The notes: generated by a model from the letters alone, not told the origin. 64,000 bases of DNA from Sipunculus nudus (GCA_026874595.1 CM049320.1:10815964-10879963); one strand, 5' to 3'; positions 24,270 to 36,690 are shown, counted from the stretch's first letter. Numbers and translations: made by a program.

Positions 24270-26030
24270 ACAAAAAACAAGAAATATTAGAAATGAAAAA
24301 TACTCGACTGTTATGTGCATAAGATTTTTAGGTTTATATTATTACTCTTTACATTAACATTACAAACAATATCTTGCTAAGCTTTTGTTCTTTCTTCAAA
24401 AATATTTAACAAATACAACAAAACTAGTTTCTCTTTTTTTTACCTTAAACGCCATATTTTATATCTCTGTGTGTGCATACTCAATTAAAATAACATAAAA
24501 TAAATTTGAATTAACAAACATAACATTTGCCAGTAGTTGACTGGTATAAGTGTTTGCAGAATTTTAGACGGGGCGCGCGCCTCTGTGCGCCCCCTATGAA
24601 TGCGCCCCTGACATTTACACAAAAAGTATATGTATAGATTCTGATAATTTACGAGCGGTAAACAGTGGCTACGTTCCTGTTATTAGATTGTCTTATAACT
24701 ATAATTTTTGCAATTTTTATATATGAGGACAAAGGGCAGCCCAATAAATTAAATATTAATAATTTCTAAAAATTCAGAAAAGATTGTTGTTATTCCTTGA
24801 AGTGTGAAATCCTACGATGCAGGTAACCCTTTTGACTGGGCGTTGTGTCTTTATATTATCTCAATGCAATTCAATCATGAAACGGGGGAGGAATTTTTGT
24901 AAAATTATATAAAGGCAATTTGGATTGTGTGGATTTTGTCTGACTACGAGATGAGTGTTGTTTTCATAACGTCAAAACAGATTTTGGATGTACGGTTAAT
25001 TATAGGGTTTCCCCTCTGCTGATTCATCCGTTACTTCCAATACCAGTGTAATAGCTGTCCAAGTAATCGTTTTATGATTACAATGCATAGCAAGTGATCA
25101 TGAATTAATTTAGGACATATAAATCATATCAAAGGATATTTACAAGGAAGCCTTGATATGTGCCACATATTTTAATCATGTATCCTCCTTACAGTCTTCA
25201 CTGGCACTGGACAACATTTCATGAAACAGGGAACCATCTTATTTAACTATTAATTGCCATGCACTTGTTGAACCCTCTGACCTTGAAATTATACAAAATG
25301 TCCCCGAATTGACTCCAGGTTAAAGCAATATTCCACTGCACCCTTCGCACTCTATTAAATACATGGACAGTTATAGAGATTATTTTACACTTACCACTAT
25401 CTTGGGATCAAGACCTGCATATTTTTATAGCGGGTGGGCTGTCACAAAAAAATTACAACACTTTTCTCACTCACACCTACCCTGACAATAAACCAAAGAG
25501 CTGTAGGTGGCCACTCATAACAATAATTAGAGGTATATGAATCATAAATGGACAACTTGGATATAACTTTTCACTCATTGGGTAGGAAAGAAACGCCCAA
25601 TTGATAGAAAATGAAGTTTTATGCACTAACTGACCCTCTGACCTTAACCTTTCCCATAATGTCATTAAGTATGTCACTTGAGGATAAATCACATTTCTAC
25701 TCTTTCATATGAGGGGTTAATTGTCGTAAAATAATAAAAACTAAAAAAGTGATAAAGATTTTTATAATACCCCTACCATCATCCTTGGAGCACATATTTA
25801 CAAATTTGCGATTTTCATCGCCTACATGGTTACCCGAGAGACGTACAGTGTACCTTAGCCTTTCGTAAGGGGTCTTTACGGCTTCCGCAAGGTTAGCTTG
25901 CGTCGTCCGCAGGATTAGCTTACTTTACCGTGCGAAGGCCGTGATAGGCAGCTTAAGTATTGCTGCGCATTCAAAAACCGAACAGTGATCTACGGTGTGC
26001 GGTGACCGCAGCGGGTTATGACCGAGGCTT
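24270..26030. other. Intergenic DNA with weak repeats
   Basis: 24565-24612 is GC-rich (GGGGCGCGCGCC, ATGAATGCGCCCCTGAC) and resembles the end of the GGATCC family. The phrase ACCCTCTGACCTT occurs at 25270 and 25632. 25850-26030 is a CpG-richer patch I do not recognise. The minus frame at 25477-25692 has no motif. Confidence 0.4.
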
Positions 26031-26110
26031 AATATTGATGTGTCATTTCTTGACATATACAAATATATATCAACATTCAAAAGACAGTTTTTAACTGTCA
26101 TTATTTTTTT
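26031..26110 (+). repeat. Probable start of unit copy A, left of the palindrome
   Basis: CTTAATATTG, CATTTCTTGACATAT and ATTCAAAAGA correspond to the start of copies C (55140-55215) and D (60163-60235). The continuation of that unit is found at about 32285, beyond the palindrome, suggesting that the palindrome split it. Confidence 0.5.
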
Positions 26111-26145
26111 TTTTAATTTACGCCTTATTCTATTTTTAGACCTTT

Positions 26146-26720
26146 AAATGAAGCAACAGGGTACAAACCGTGACCGTTGGACCTAGAAACTTCTAATTGT
26201 ACATTAAAGGAGGTCCTAGGAAAATTATAATCTTTGGAAACCTGGAATTAGGTCATAGTAATCTGTATTATGTGAACTAAAGGCCGAAAAATTGATTCAA
26301 ATTGTATCCATTTGGCCTAGAATCTTCTAACATGATATTCCAGCAAGTCCTTGGAAATTCGTTGTGGACACCTGAAATAAGGTCATGTTGACCTGTATTT
26401 AGCGGGCTTCTGGCCTTAACTTGGTATTATGCACCGAGACAGATAGACAGGGCACAAAACTTTAATGTTCGACCTAGAATCTTGTGTCTTGATCCAAGTT
26501 AGTCTTGGACAGTTTTCCATGGAAGCCTGAAATTTGGTAAATATAATCTACATTCTGCAGGCTACCGGCTAAAAACATGATTTGAAGCACCTAGCACTTA
26601 GATTTTGGACCTAAAAAACGTCTAACGTTCCTGGGGAAAAAATGCTTTTTAACCCTAAAGAAGGTTACTGTAATCTATTTTTGAGGACTATGGGCGAAAT
26701 GCATGATTTCCAGCATTCTA
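26146..26720 (+). repeat. Degenerate tandem repeat, about 140-bp unit
   Basis: GGACCTAGAA(A/T)CTT-type phrases recur at about 26179, 26312, 26468 and 26607, each followed by AAGT(C/T)CTTGGA-like, ACCTGAAAT-like and GT(A/C)ATCTGTATT-like phrases. Three of the four units also appear inverted in the right arm (about 31620-32087). Confidence 0.6.
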
Positions 26721-28551
26721 TAAGTCATTCTTCCCACTGTTCAAGGTTCCTAAGCACATATATTTTTTTCACGATAACATTTAAAAATTAATACATGCGT
26801 CACCAGTATGTCAAATTCAGCTGAGCGTGATAGCCCATGGGTCGCTTCAGACTTGGAAATCCTGTGTGTTAAATGACGGTCGGCGTTAAAAGTTGATTGG
26901 CTGATTCTGATGTAATTTTTTTCCCGTAGAATCCAAAGAGCCCAGGAGACTTTTAAAATTTATTTCATATTTAATGAGATAATTTGCATATTTAAATATA
27001 TTAGCAGAAATAAATATATGATAGAGTAATAAATTCAGAATTTGACCGGAGAATTACAGAGTATTGTTTATTTGGGAATAAATTATTCAATTTTTATCTC
27101 ATATAATATAAGGTTATACAAAAGTAGAGTTTTAGATGAAAAATTGCGAATAAATAATGCAAATAAGGCAAATTTTCAAGTTTTTCGTTTCTTCAGCTGT
27201 TCTTATTAGGAAGAAAATTACAAGAAAGCTGACTTAGCTTTCTCAAATGTTTTCTTTCAAATAACTCTTAGACACATCACGTTTATGCTCACCTTATGCT
27301 CATTTGAAAATGGAAAATTTTAATTTTTCAAAGCATTTATTTTAGTTAATAAATTCAACGTGTATTATTATACTTCAGCTTATCCCAATTTTCTCCCTTG
27401 TTCTATAATTGACAGGCACGTATTATTGCCATATATAGCTGAAATAATGATACTTCCAGATATATTTGGTCATGAGAGGCTCCTGTATCTTTGATATAGT
27501 CCAAAAGAGTGCACAGTATTAATTTGGAAAATATATATGTAATATTTGACTACCACCAGTTAGCAGGGCCATTTTCTCTTAGCTTTTTAAATGCTTATAA
27601 ATATATATTAATATATATATATATAAAAATGTAAGTAAATTTTGCATTTGCTAAAATTTTCCAAACTTCAGCTGAGCGACGTGACCAATGGGTCCCTTGT
27701 TACATGTTAGAAGGCAATTTGTTACGTTTAAAATAGTCTTTGCGCAAATATATGGAAATATTAATTACCGAACATATTTATCAATGGGAATCAGCGGAAT
27801 GAAGAGTAACCAATATCATGTTCTCCTGTTTTTGTTTTTTTTTTGTTAAAAGAGAAATTTATACCTATTCGGTATGAATAAAATTGATTGTTGTAACATG
27901 TAACAATTGTAACATGTAAAATTATGTTTCTTCACATTAGAAAACCTTGAATGCATGTGCTGCCTGCTTATTTTACATGAATGAATGCGATAATCATGGC
28001 CTAATCTGTGCCTCCTTATATATGCAAATGAGTTAATTCTGTATTCAGTGGACCTTTATTCAGGAAAGACTAGTTATAACGTGACACCTAAGCAAGTAAA
28101 CATACAATTTTATAAGCACTGAATAAATAATACCAAATGGCATCCATAATTTTTTCATATTAAAAGTGTCAATTTTCATGTTAAGATATATGTATATGCA
28201 TATGAATATTAGCTGAAAAAATGATACATATAAACAAAGTAACTTTACAAAATGATGCCAACAATATATGTCACAGCTTAGTCAGTAAAAGCATCAATAA
28301 TTTCTTTCTAATAATGTTCTTCCTAAGACGAACCCCCTAAAGACAGACGCAAGTGATCACATATGGCAAATGCACTAACTATGATTCAGAAAATGTTCCA
28401 AAACTCCGTAAATTAGAAAAAGAATTGCTCGAAAAACCTTTATCGAAAGAGGAACATTGAAAAGCCCTAAAGATTTAAAGGAGGGAAAAAGCCCAGGTTT
28501 AGATGGATACATGTATAAATATTTCTGCACGTATTTGGGAGATTTATTTTA
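26233..28551 (+). repeat. Left arm of giant inverted repeat
   Basis: 2319 bp complementary to 29762-32087. Outer parts differ by a few percent. The innermost 300 bp looks identical. The contents from outside inward are the 140-bp tandem units, AT-rich sequence with ACCCATGGGTC and ACCAATGGGTC phrases followed by cores related to the 3715 repeat, and at the inner end the start of a LINE reverse transcriptase (KLEKELLEKPLSKEE, then KSPGLDGYMYKYF). No intact gene. Confidence 0.95.
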
Positions 28552-29720
28552 TAATTATGTTAACTTTTTATATGAGAAAGAACTACTTTCGATTGAACAG
28601 AGACATGGATTAATTACTCGGCTCCCCTGAAAGAATAAAAACTGGACTATTTAAAAAACAACTGGCGACCCATATCATTATTGCCTGTGGACTATAAAAT
28701 AATTTCAAAAGCTATTTCTAATCGTTAAAAACTCTTTCGAAAGGCTTAATACATATTGATGAAACCGGTTTTGTCCCTGGAATATTTATCGATGAAAATC
28801 TGGGGAAAATTCAGGATGGCCTCAATCTAACAAAAGTAAATTAAGTATCCAATATTTTGCTTCTTAAAGATTTTTGAAACCGCATTCGACACATTAAACT
28901 GGTCCTTTATTTACATAACACTAGAAATCTTTGACCTTCAAACAAAAATGGATTAAAATATTATTCAGTGATATAGGTAGCTGTGTACAGAACAATGGTT
29001 ACTTGTTGCCAAGGTTTACAATCGATCGTCAAGGTTGCCAACTCTCCTCCATTCTTTCGTATTATGTGCAGAAATATTATCAATAAAAATTAGTGAACAA
29101 ACACATAAAAGGGATATCGATTGAAATATAGAATGTAAATATGAAAAATGTAAAGACATATAGCCATACCTTGACAGTTTACAGGCTTATACTAGGCAGA
29201 TATATAATATTGAGAAAAACATAGCAAAACAAACTGGTAATATTGCTGTTTACAACAGTAAATGGAAACCATTAATCAAATATTAAGAATAGTTTTTTTA
29301 AATTATCAACTCTGTAAATATTCAACTAAACAGTGATTATATATTCTTGAAAACTCTGGATTAACTGTACGAAGTTTATAAGGGTTTTGTATTTCTATGT
29401 TTGTATGTGTGTAAATGTATGTTAATGCGATGTCTTTTTTAATGTCTTGTGAATGTACTTGTAGTAGCCGATGTTTGCTTTTCATGTTTGCTATACATTG
29501 TATGTGTATTTTGTTTGTTTGTTATAAAAAATATAAACTCAAAAGAACTCAGTTGGCTGATGACACAACATGTTTCTTGGCAGATGAAACATTTGTAAAA
29601 AATCTATTAGCCTTAATGAAAATATTTCAATTTAATTCTGTTTTAAGAATCCTTCTTAACAAAACGGAAGCTCGATGGGTAGGATGTAGAGCTGGTAAGG
29701 AAAAACCGAGACTTGCCAGT
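28391..29720 (+). pseudogene. Scrambled L1/Tx1-like LINE fragments at palindrome centre
   Basis: From 28391 the reading gives LEKPLSKEE, EGKSPGLDGYMYKYF (fingers region), then with frame changes and stops WRPI(S)LLP, a weak GFVPG phrase, FSDIGSCVQNNG and RQGCQLSSI, which are landmarks of L1/Tx1-clade reverse transcriptases. After about 29140 the sequence jumps to what looks like the far C-terminal end and 3' tail (to about 29535). It then returns to the catalytic motif C region: TQLADDTTCFL, LLNKTEARWVG (29550-29690). The order is thus rearranged, and the element is 5' truncated and dead. The first about 160 bp are shared with both palindrome arms. Confidence 0.75.
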
Positions 29721-29761
29721 AAAATGGACTACAGGAACTTTCGAAACACTTGGTATAACCT
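28552..29761. other. Spacer of the giant inverted repeat
   Basis: 1210 bp of unpaired sequence between the arms, made of the LINE pieces described above. The 143-codon frame at 29415-29846 mixes the motif C fragment (29550-29690) with reverse-strand arm sequence and is not a real gene. Confidence 0.85.
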
Positions 29762-32087
29762 TAAAATAAATCTCCCAAATACGTGCAGAAATATTTATAC
29801 ATGTATCCATCTAAACCTGGGCTTTTTCCCTCCTTTAAATCTTTAGGGCTTTTCAATGTTCCTCTTTCGATAAAGGTTTTTCGAGCAATTCTTTTTCTAA
29901 TTTACGGAGTTTTGGAACATTTTCTGAATCATAGTTAGTGCATTTGCCATATGTGATCACTTGCGTCTGTCTTTAGGGGGTTCGTCTTAGGAAGAACATT
30001 ATTAGAAAGAAATTATTGATGCTTTTACTGACTAAGCTGTGACATATATTGTTGGCATCATTTTGTAAAGTTACTTTGTTTATATGTATAATTTTATCAG
30101 CTAATATTCATATGCATATACATATATCTTAACATAAAAATTGACACTTTTAATATGAAAAAATTATGGATGCCATTTGGTATTATTTATTCAGTGCTTA
30201 TAAAATTGTATGTTTACTTGCTTAGGTGCCACATTATAACTAGTCTTTCCTGAATAAAGGTCCACTGAATACAGAATTAACTCATTTGCATATATAAGGA
30301 GGCACAGATTAGGCCATGATTATTGCATTCATTCATGTAAAATAAGCAGGCAGCACATGCTTTCAAGGTTTTCTAATGTGAAGAAACATAATTTTACGTT
30401 ACAATTGTAACATGTTACAACAATCAATTTTATTCATACTGAATAGGTATAAATTTCTCTTTTAACAAAAAAAAAACAAAAACAGGAGAACATCATATTG
30501 GTTACTCTTCATTCCGCTGATTCCCATTGATAAATATGTTAGGTAATTAATATTTCCATATATTTACGCAAAGAATATTTTTAACGTAACAAATTGCCTT
30601 CTAACATGTAACAAGGGACCCATTGGTCACGTCGCTCAGCTGAAGTTTGGAAAATTTTAGCAAATGCAAAAATTACTTACATTTATATATATATATGTAT
30701 ATATATTAATATATATATATAAGCATTTAAAAAGCTAAGAGAAAATGGCCCTGCTAACTGGTGGTAGTCAAATATTACATATATATTTTCCAAATTAATA
30801 CTGTGCACTCTTTTGGACTATATCAAAGATACAGGAGCCTCTCATGACCAAATATATCTGGAAGTATCATTATTTCAGCTATATATGGCAGTAATACGTG
30901 CCTGTCAAGTATAGAACAAGGGAGAAAATTGGGATTAGCTGAAGTATAATAATACACATTGAATTTATTAACTAAAATAAATGCTTTGAAAAATTAAAAT
31001 TTTCCATTTTCAAATGAGCATAAGGTGAGCATAAACGTGATGTGTCTAAGAGTTATTTGAAAGAAAACATTTGAGAAAGCTAAGTCAGCTTTCTTGTAAT
31101 TTTCTTCCTAATAAGAAAACCTAAAGAAAGGAAAAACTTGAAAATTTGCCTTATTTGCATTATTTATTCGCAATTTTTCATCTAAAACTATACTTTTGTA
31201 TAACCTTATATTATATGAGATAAAAGTCGAATAATTTATTCCCAAATAAACAATACTCTGTAATTCTCCGGTCAAATTCTGAATTTATTACTCTATCATA
31301 TATTTATTTCATTTAATACATTAAAATATGCAAATTATCTCATTAAATATGAAAAAAAATTTAAAGTCTCCTGGGCTCTTTGGATTCTACGGAAAAAAAA
31401 ATTACATCAGAATCAGCCAATCAACTTTTAACGCCCACCGTTATCAAACACACAGGATTTCCAAGTCTGAAGCGACCCATGGGCTATCACGCTCAGCTGA
31501 ATTTGACCTACTGGTGACGCATGTATTAATTTTTAAATGTTATCGTGAAAAAAAAATATATGTGCTTAGGAACCTTGAACAGTGGGAAGAATGACTTATA
31601 GAATGCTGGAAATCATGCATTTCGCCCTTAGTCCTCAGAAATAGATTACAGTGACCTTCTTTAGGGTTAAAAAGCATTTTTTTCCCCAGGAACGTTAGAC
31701 GTTTTTTAGGTCCAAAATCTAAGTGCTAGGTATTTCAAATCATGTTTTTAGCCGGTAGCCTGCAGAATGTAGGTTATGATTACCAAATTTCAGGCTTCCA
31801 TGGAAAACTGTCCAAGACTAACTTGGATCAAGACACAAGATTCTAGGTCGAACATTAATATCTTGTGCCCTGTCTATCTGTCTCGGTGCATAATACCAAG
31901 TTAAGGCAAGAAGCCCGCAAAATACAGGTCAACATGACCTTATTTCAGGTGTCCACAACGATTTTCCAAGGACTTGCTGGAATGTCATGTTAGAAGATTC
32001 TAGGCCAAATGGATACAATTTGAATCAATTTTTCGGCCTTTAGTTCACATAATATAGATTACTATGGCCTAATTCCAGGTTTCCAAA
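29762..32087 (-). repeat. Right arm of giant inverted repeat
   Basis: 2326 bp complementary to the left arm, from CTCCCAAATACGTGCAG at the inner end to CCAGGTTTCCAAA at the outer end. Its 31280-31470 part recurs directly, in diverged form, at 32088-32275. The small open frame at 31328-31594 has no motif. Confidence 0.95.
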
Positions 32088-32275
32088 TTATAAATATATT
32101 ACTTTATTATTCATAAATTTTCCCTTATTTATTTAAATATGCAAATTATCTCATTGAATATTGAAAATATGGTAGGCCCCTTGGGCGTATTAGACTACGG
32201 AAAAAAAATTACAAAAGATCCAACCGAGAGACCTTTGACAACCCCATCATAAAAGACATAGGATTTCCCCAGGCT
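32088..32275 (+). repeat. Extra direct copy of an arm segment outside the palindrome
   Basis: AATATGCAAATTATCTCATT, CTACGGAAAAAAAA, AAAAGACATAGGATTTCC and neighbours match 31325-31470 in the same orientation but with clear divergence. The left side of the palindrome has no such extension, and instead has an extra 140-bp unit. Confidence 0.65.
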
Positions 32276-33266
32276 ACTTGTATTTCCCAGCACTGTATTA
32301 CCTCTGGATACAGGTAAATCGGTCCGCGTGATACCACACGAGACTTTCAGTCCGTATCGCGGCTGTGTAATACGACTTATTTCAACCAGCTTTAGTCTAA
32401 TGAGTCGCACGTGTCGATCCCTGTGATGAAATCATCCATCAAACTGTTTGGTTAAAGATCATGTCAAATGCGTCACGTAATTTTGTGGCATCACAAAAAA
32501 GCTGAGAATGGGCACTGAGGCAAGACCTCAGACCCCGGACGGCTCGAGGCCAGATCTTGCATGAGGACTACGTACATCTTCACAGTTGATTGTGTTGACA
32601 ACATGCATAGTTATTTAATGAATATTATCAGGCCAATAAGAAAGCAAGAAGTAGGTTTATAATTATTTCTATGGACAGCTTATATTCCTTAGCCTTCAGG
32701 CGATTTAATTATGGTTGGTTTGATGAGCGGGCTTCTTTTAGAGGAAGGTTCCACAGCTAGATGCATGATGCGATACTGTCAAAAGGAAAAAAAAAAGAAA
32801 TAAATGTAGAGAGAATTGAGCTTATTTATAGTTTCACGATTAGGGGACTTATAATAATAATTGATCACGGTTGGACGGCTCGAGGCCAGATTGTCGCCAA
32901 AAATGAAATGACCGCTATTCACCTATCTTATTTATAGATATATTTTTATTTCAGAATTACTCTGTACACATATTAAAGAAACTGAAGGTAATTCCTGCTA
33001 AGGGAGGTTGTAATATCGCTCCTGTGATGGACATATAAGTTTTCAATCTACAGGCTATTAGTAAACCACATACTTGAATCTACGCTGACATAGAGAAAGA
33101 CCATGTTACCTAAGTTGTTTGATTGAATATCACAAGCTGCTGCTAGCGAGAGCAAATGAATCAACGCAATCTTTTTATATCATTCCAAAACAAGTTTGTT
33201 CGTTTGATTTGCAAACGGATGTACTGATTGAAAATGAATGGACTAAAACCAGCAGTCATTTTGTCA

Positions 33267-33281
33267 TCTCCCTCACATGTT
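33267..33281. repeat. Target-site duplication of SINE, left copy
   Basis: TCTCCCTCACATGTT, repeated exactly at 33679-33693 on the other side of the SINE. Confidence 0.85.
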
Positions 33282-33678
33282 TTTTTTTTTAAGATATTAT
33301 TTGGTGGAGGTAACCGCCTCCAATTTTTTAATGCTTGCTTAACTAAGTATGTACATCTGCAGAATTCCATTACGGTTTCGGACTCCGTGACAGGGGCTTA
33401 CACACGATTTTCTGGCGTGAACCAGGCTCGGTGAATCACTCCTGCGGGTCCTGGGTGCATCTCATCCCCATTGCTGGGTCATAACACCGAGGAACCCCCG
33501 AAAGACGCACTCGTTCGTGAGTGAAACGACTGTTGGGTACAGTCTCCCCATTAAGCCTGCAGATCGCTAACCCTTGGTGGGGACCGCCCGTGAAAAATCT
33601 CACCGGCTCGGCTAAGATTCGAACTCACGATCTCCAGGCTTTGAGCCCTGCGCTCTACCCCTGGGCCACAGAAGCCGG
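33279..33678 (-). mobile_element. tRNA-derived SINE with intact target duplication
   Basis: On minus the element starts with a tRNA-like head: box A TGGCCCAGGGGTAGAGCG, box B GAGTTCGAATC, and GCC pairing at its ends. A body with CCTCGGTGTTATGACCCAG and CAATGGGGATGAGATGCACC follows, then a run of A (the T run at 33281-33290 on plus). Exact 15-bp duplications flank it. The boxes would drive RNA polymerase III transcription, and mobility would depend on a LINE partner not identified here. It lies inside unit copy A at a position where B and C have none. Their SINE copies lie elsewhere and are more decayed. The plus and minus open frames across it are not genes. Confidence 0.9.
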
Positions 33679-34989
33679 TCTCCCTCACATGTTATAAATA
33701 GGTGAATATAAACAAAAGGAACAACCTGAACACCGTGTTATCGACTCTTATTTTAAGAAATAAGCTCGATCTCGAAAGAATTAATCCAAGATCTTGAGAC
33801 GTTATCTCGAGATGAGCTACCGTACAAATCTTATCCTCTTCCAAATCGATTCGGATCCAAATTAAATCTAGTTTAATCTAGAATAGGATCTAGGTTTAAA
33901 GTAGTTATATGTCTGCCCTTGGGCGGTTTATCTCGACATTTCCTTCTATGCAAGAGAACCGATAGGATTATTATGGCTTTGACAAGAACTGATATTGAAA
34001 AACATAGCCATTTAATAAATAGGAATAAGATACATAGCTAATTTCTATACCATCCTGAAGCAATGCGGAAAATGATTATGAAAGTCTCTATATAGACATT
34101 TCAAAGGAAAATAAAGGCACTATTTATCTATACATCTAGCCTTTTCTCTAATTTCATTGAGCCGATATGTCACATTCCATTGATCGTTTAATACAGCACT
34201 TCAGTACCCGTTTGTTCCCGACATATTAAACACAATTACTTACGTTTAGAATGTTTTTAGAATGTTGTTTAGCTCTACAGGCGCCAGATGAATAAGTGAA
34301 TCTTTTGAATTACATGATTTAGTTGACCAACGGAGTCTTCTAGTACGTTTAGGTGGCATGGGCATGGGGCAAATTAAAGTTTACATCTGTGGATGTCGAC
34401 CTTGAACGTTTTTATTCGGTTTATTATAGTTAGCAGGGAATCAGTAAATGCCGGCATGCTACAATTCAAATGACCTGCAAGGAGATATAAAATTGTATAA
34501 AAATATTACGAAACCGTTTTATTTGGTAGATTTTTTTTTTTAGATTTTTTAATGATTTAAATTTATAGTTTCATATACGATGCCACATCTCAATATGCAT
34601 TTCTAATTAGCGAGGCAGGTATATCTTATGGATCCTCAGTTTACTCTTCAACTTAACCATTTTTTTTAATACAAGGTAAAGTACATATTTCTCAGATTCC
34701 ATATTAGCGAGGGATCAGGTCATCAGAACATTTTCTTTTTTCATTACACTGTTCTGGGCAACACGCATATGCAGTTTGGTTTTCAACCTTTTATTGGCAA
34801 TCTTCATAACTGCAGGAGAGAACTCTTTCATGTGATTTAATTACAATTCCTTTTTGAAGGATGGGCACAGCTCATTGATTTTGGCGCTGAAGATTTGCAG
34901 TTCAGGACAGGTGTACAAAACAACATGATGTTGAATTTCAACTAAACTCAAGAAACAGAGAGACTGAAAATTTGTCACCACGCAAAGCA

Positions 34990-35560
34990 TCTTTTTGGTA
35001 GTTTTGAAGGGAACACTCGAGTACCCGAGTCCGAATCATTCTCAACGAGTACTCGATGCCAAAACCGTTACGCGAGCAGCCGTGTCGGCTCACAATAAGG
35101 GGATTAAGTCATTTATTAAAAGGTTGCATCCAGTTAATTTTTATGCCTGTAAATCGAAATTTGGTTTAAACCTAAGCCCCATTCACAAACTTCACCATAT
35201 TAAATGTTAAACCATAAAAGCTTGTGCGTACGAAGTATACGTATCCTATATAACGGACAATCAAGGGACCGGCCGATTTCTTCGTAATAGTGGAGTGACC
35301 GATTTAGAGTCGGCCAGGTCCAGCGTTCCTGTTGTTCGATATCCAGGAGGGACACAAGAATCCATGAAAATTGGCTTATACCCTGTATAAACTGGTTCAG
35401 CGTGAATTTTATATACTAAACAAACGTTAAGATTCTCCATTTAGTGATAATTGTTTCTTTAAACGTTCCCTTGCGTTATAAAGTCATGGTAACGAGCAGC
35501 TAATTTGAGTCTGAATCGGGCACCCGAGCAGAATTTTAATACCCATTTTAAGCATCGCAA
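34990..35560. repeat. Possible MITE with CTCGAG-rich ends, inside copy A
   Basis: GGGAACACTCGAGTACCCGAGTC near 35008 resembles the complement of GACTCAAAT...-flanked GGGCACCCGAGC near 35518, and GGGAACAC resembles the complement of CGTTCCC near 35464. Copy D keeps only the second end (GTACTCGAGTAAAATTTTG at 62089). The internal sequence includes a GC-rich inverted repeat at about 35270-35320 (GACCGGCCGA/TCGGCCAGGTC). Ends are imperfect, so the call is tentative. Confidence 0.3.
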
Positions 35561-36480
35561 TCTAAGAATGCTTAGTATAACAAAGCAAATTAAGGAAAGC
35601 GCCAAGCTATCACGAGAGAAGCTAAAACGTTTTAAATGATAGCATTTTTGGCGAATAATCTTATTTAAATCACTTAAAGTTTATGTAATTTCAACGAGTT
35701 GCATGTGCTTCTGTCTCCTTCTAACCTGGATTCAGGTCAAATGTGCTTTAGTTTCTCTTGGGAAGAACGCAAAATGACCCTCAATGGCATTATTATTATT
35801 CATTTGTCTTTTTTACTCTAGTGCATGCGTTTTTAATTTTTTTTTAAACAGCAGATTGGGGCTTAATCAGAAATCAAGATATAGAAGTATATGCTATTAA
35901 TATTATTAAGTTAGATTTATACAAAAAGTCACTTTCTTATATGAATTAGTTTGCTTTGAGGTTACCCTTATGCGGTATAAAGCTATATATATCATATCAT
36001 ACTGGTGATTTCGTTTATTCAATGAAGGTTATGTTGCAGGGCTAATAAACTGTAACAGGATTTTATATAATGATTAATTGGTGGACCTTTAGTGAATAAG
36101 CTGAACACTTGATTTAGAAATTTACTTTAATTAACAATTTCCTGTTTATCTGTAAATCATGAACACTGTACATGATAATGATATAATACAAACTTCCATA
36201 TATGAAACAAAACTTCACAACAACACATTAATTTATATATATTTTTCGACAAAAGGGCAGATAATCGATATTGACATCTCACTTTGCCTACGATGTGCTG
36301 TCATTGAGAGTTAGCGAAGGCGTACCCTTCATTAAACCAGAAAACAGGGCCAATATATACTGAATTGCACCATTACAGTTTAGATATTAAAACAATATTT
36401 CTACGCCATGGTAGGGTCACACGGCCGCATATACCTTCTACCCCTCAGCGTCCCCGCTCGCCGCTAGGTGTGTCCCTCCT

Positions 36481-36563
36481 TTATATATATATATCCCACT
36501 GGCAGTGAACCACTTTTCTGTGTATACCCTTTCCATCTATGAAACAATGAACCAGCATGGCTA

Positions 36564-36612
<49 letters not shown>

Positions 36613-36632
36613 TTTAAATATATATATATATT

Positions 36633-36690
<58 letters not shown>
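36481..36690. repeat. Long TA microsatellite
   Basis: A short TA run at 36482-36493, then nearly pure TA from 36567 to 36690 with two TTTAAA interruptions. It lies exactly where copy A of the large unit stops (CCTTTATAT), and copies B and C end at the same CCTTTATAT phrase. Confidence 0.9.

Larger units (their letters stand above)
32280..36480 (+). repeat. Large repeated unit, copy A (main part)
   Basis: Ordered blocks matching copies B, C or D: GATACAGGTAAATCGG, AGTCCGTATCGC, GTAATACG, GTTGACAACATGCATAG, CCTTAGCCTTCAGGCGATTTA, AGAGGAAGGTTCCACAG, AGACCATGTTACCTAAG (D 61489), TATTACGAAACCG (D 61753), GTTCCCTTG (D 62023), CAAATGTGCTTTAGTT (D 62321), and then GGACCTTTAGTG and CTCGCCGCTA, shared with B and C. 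33750-34400 has no counterpart I could find. No conserved open frame. Function unknown. Confidence 0.7.

Noticed and set aside
29415-29846. 143-codon open frame as a novel gene
   Set aside because: It joins a short plus-strand LINE fragment to sequence that is antisense LINE in the palindrome arm.
26233-32087. Palindrome as a pure assembly or library artefact
   Set aside because: The arms differ at scattered sites and have different outer ends, which a simple fold-back read error would not create. It is not fully excluded without reads.
33605-33678. A functional tRNA gene
   Set aside because: The anticodon arm is imperfect, and the sequence continues without terminator into a repeat with A tail and target duplication, so it is the head of a SINE.
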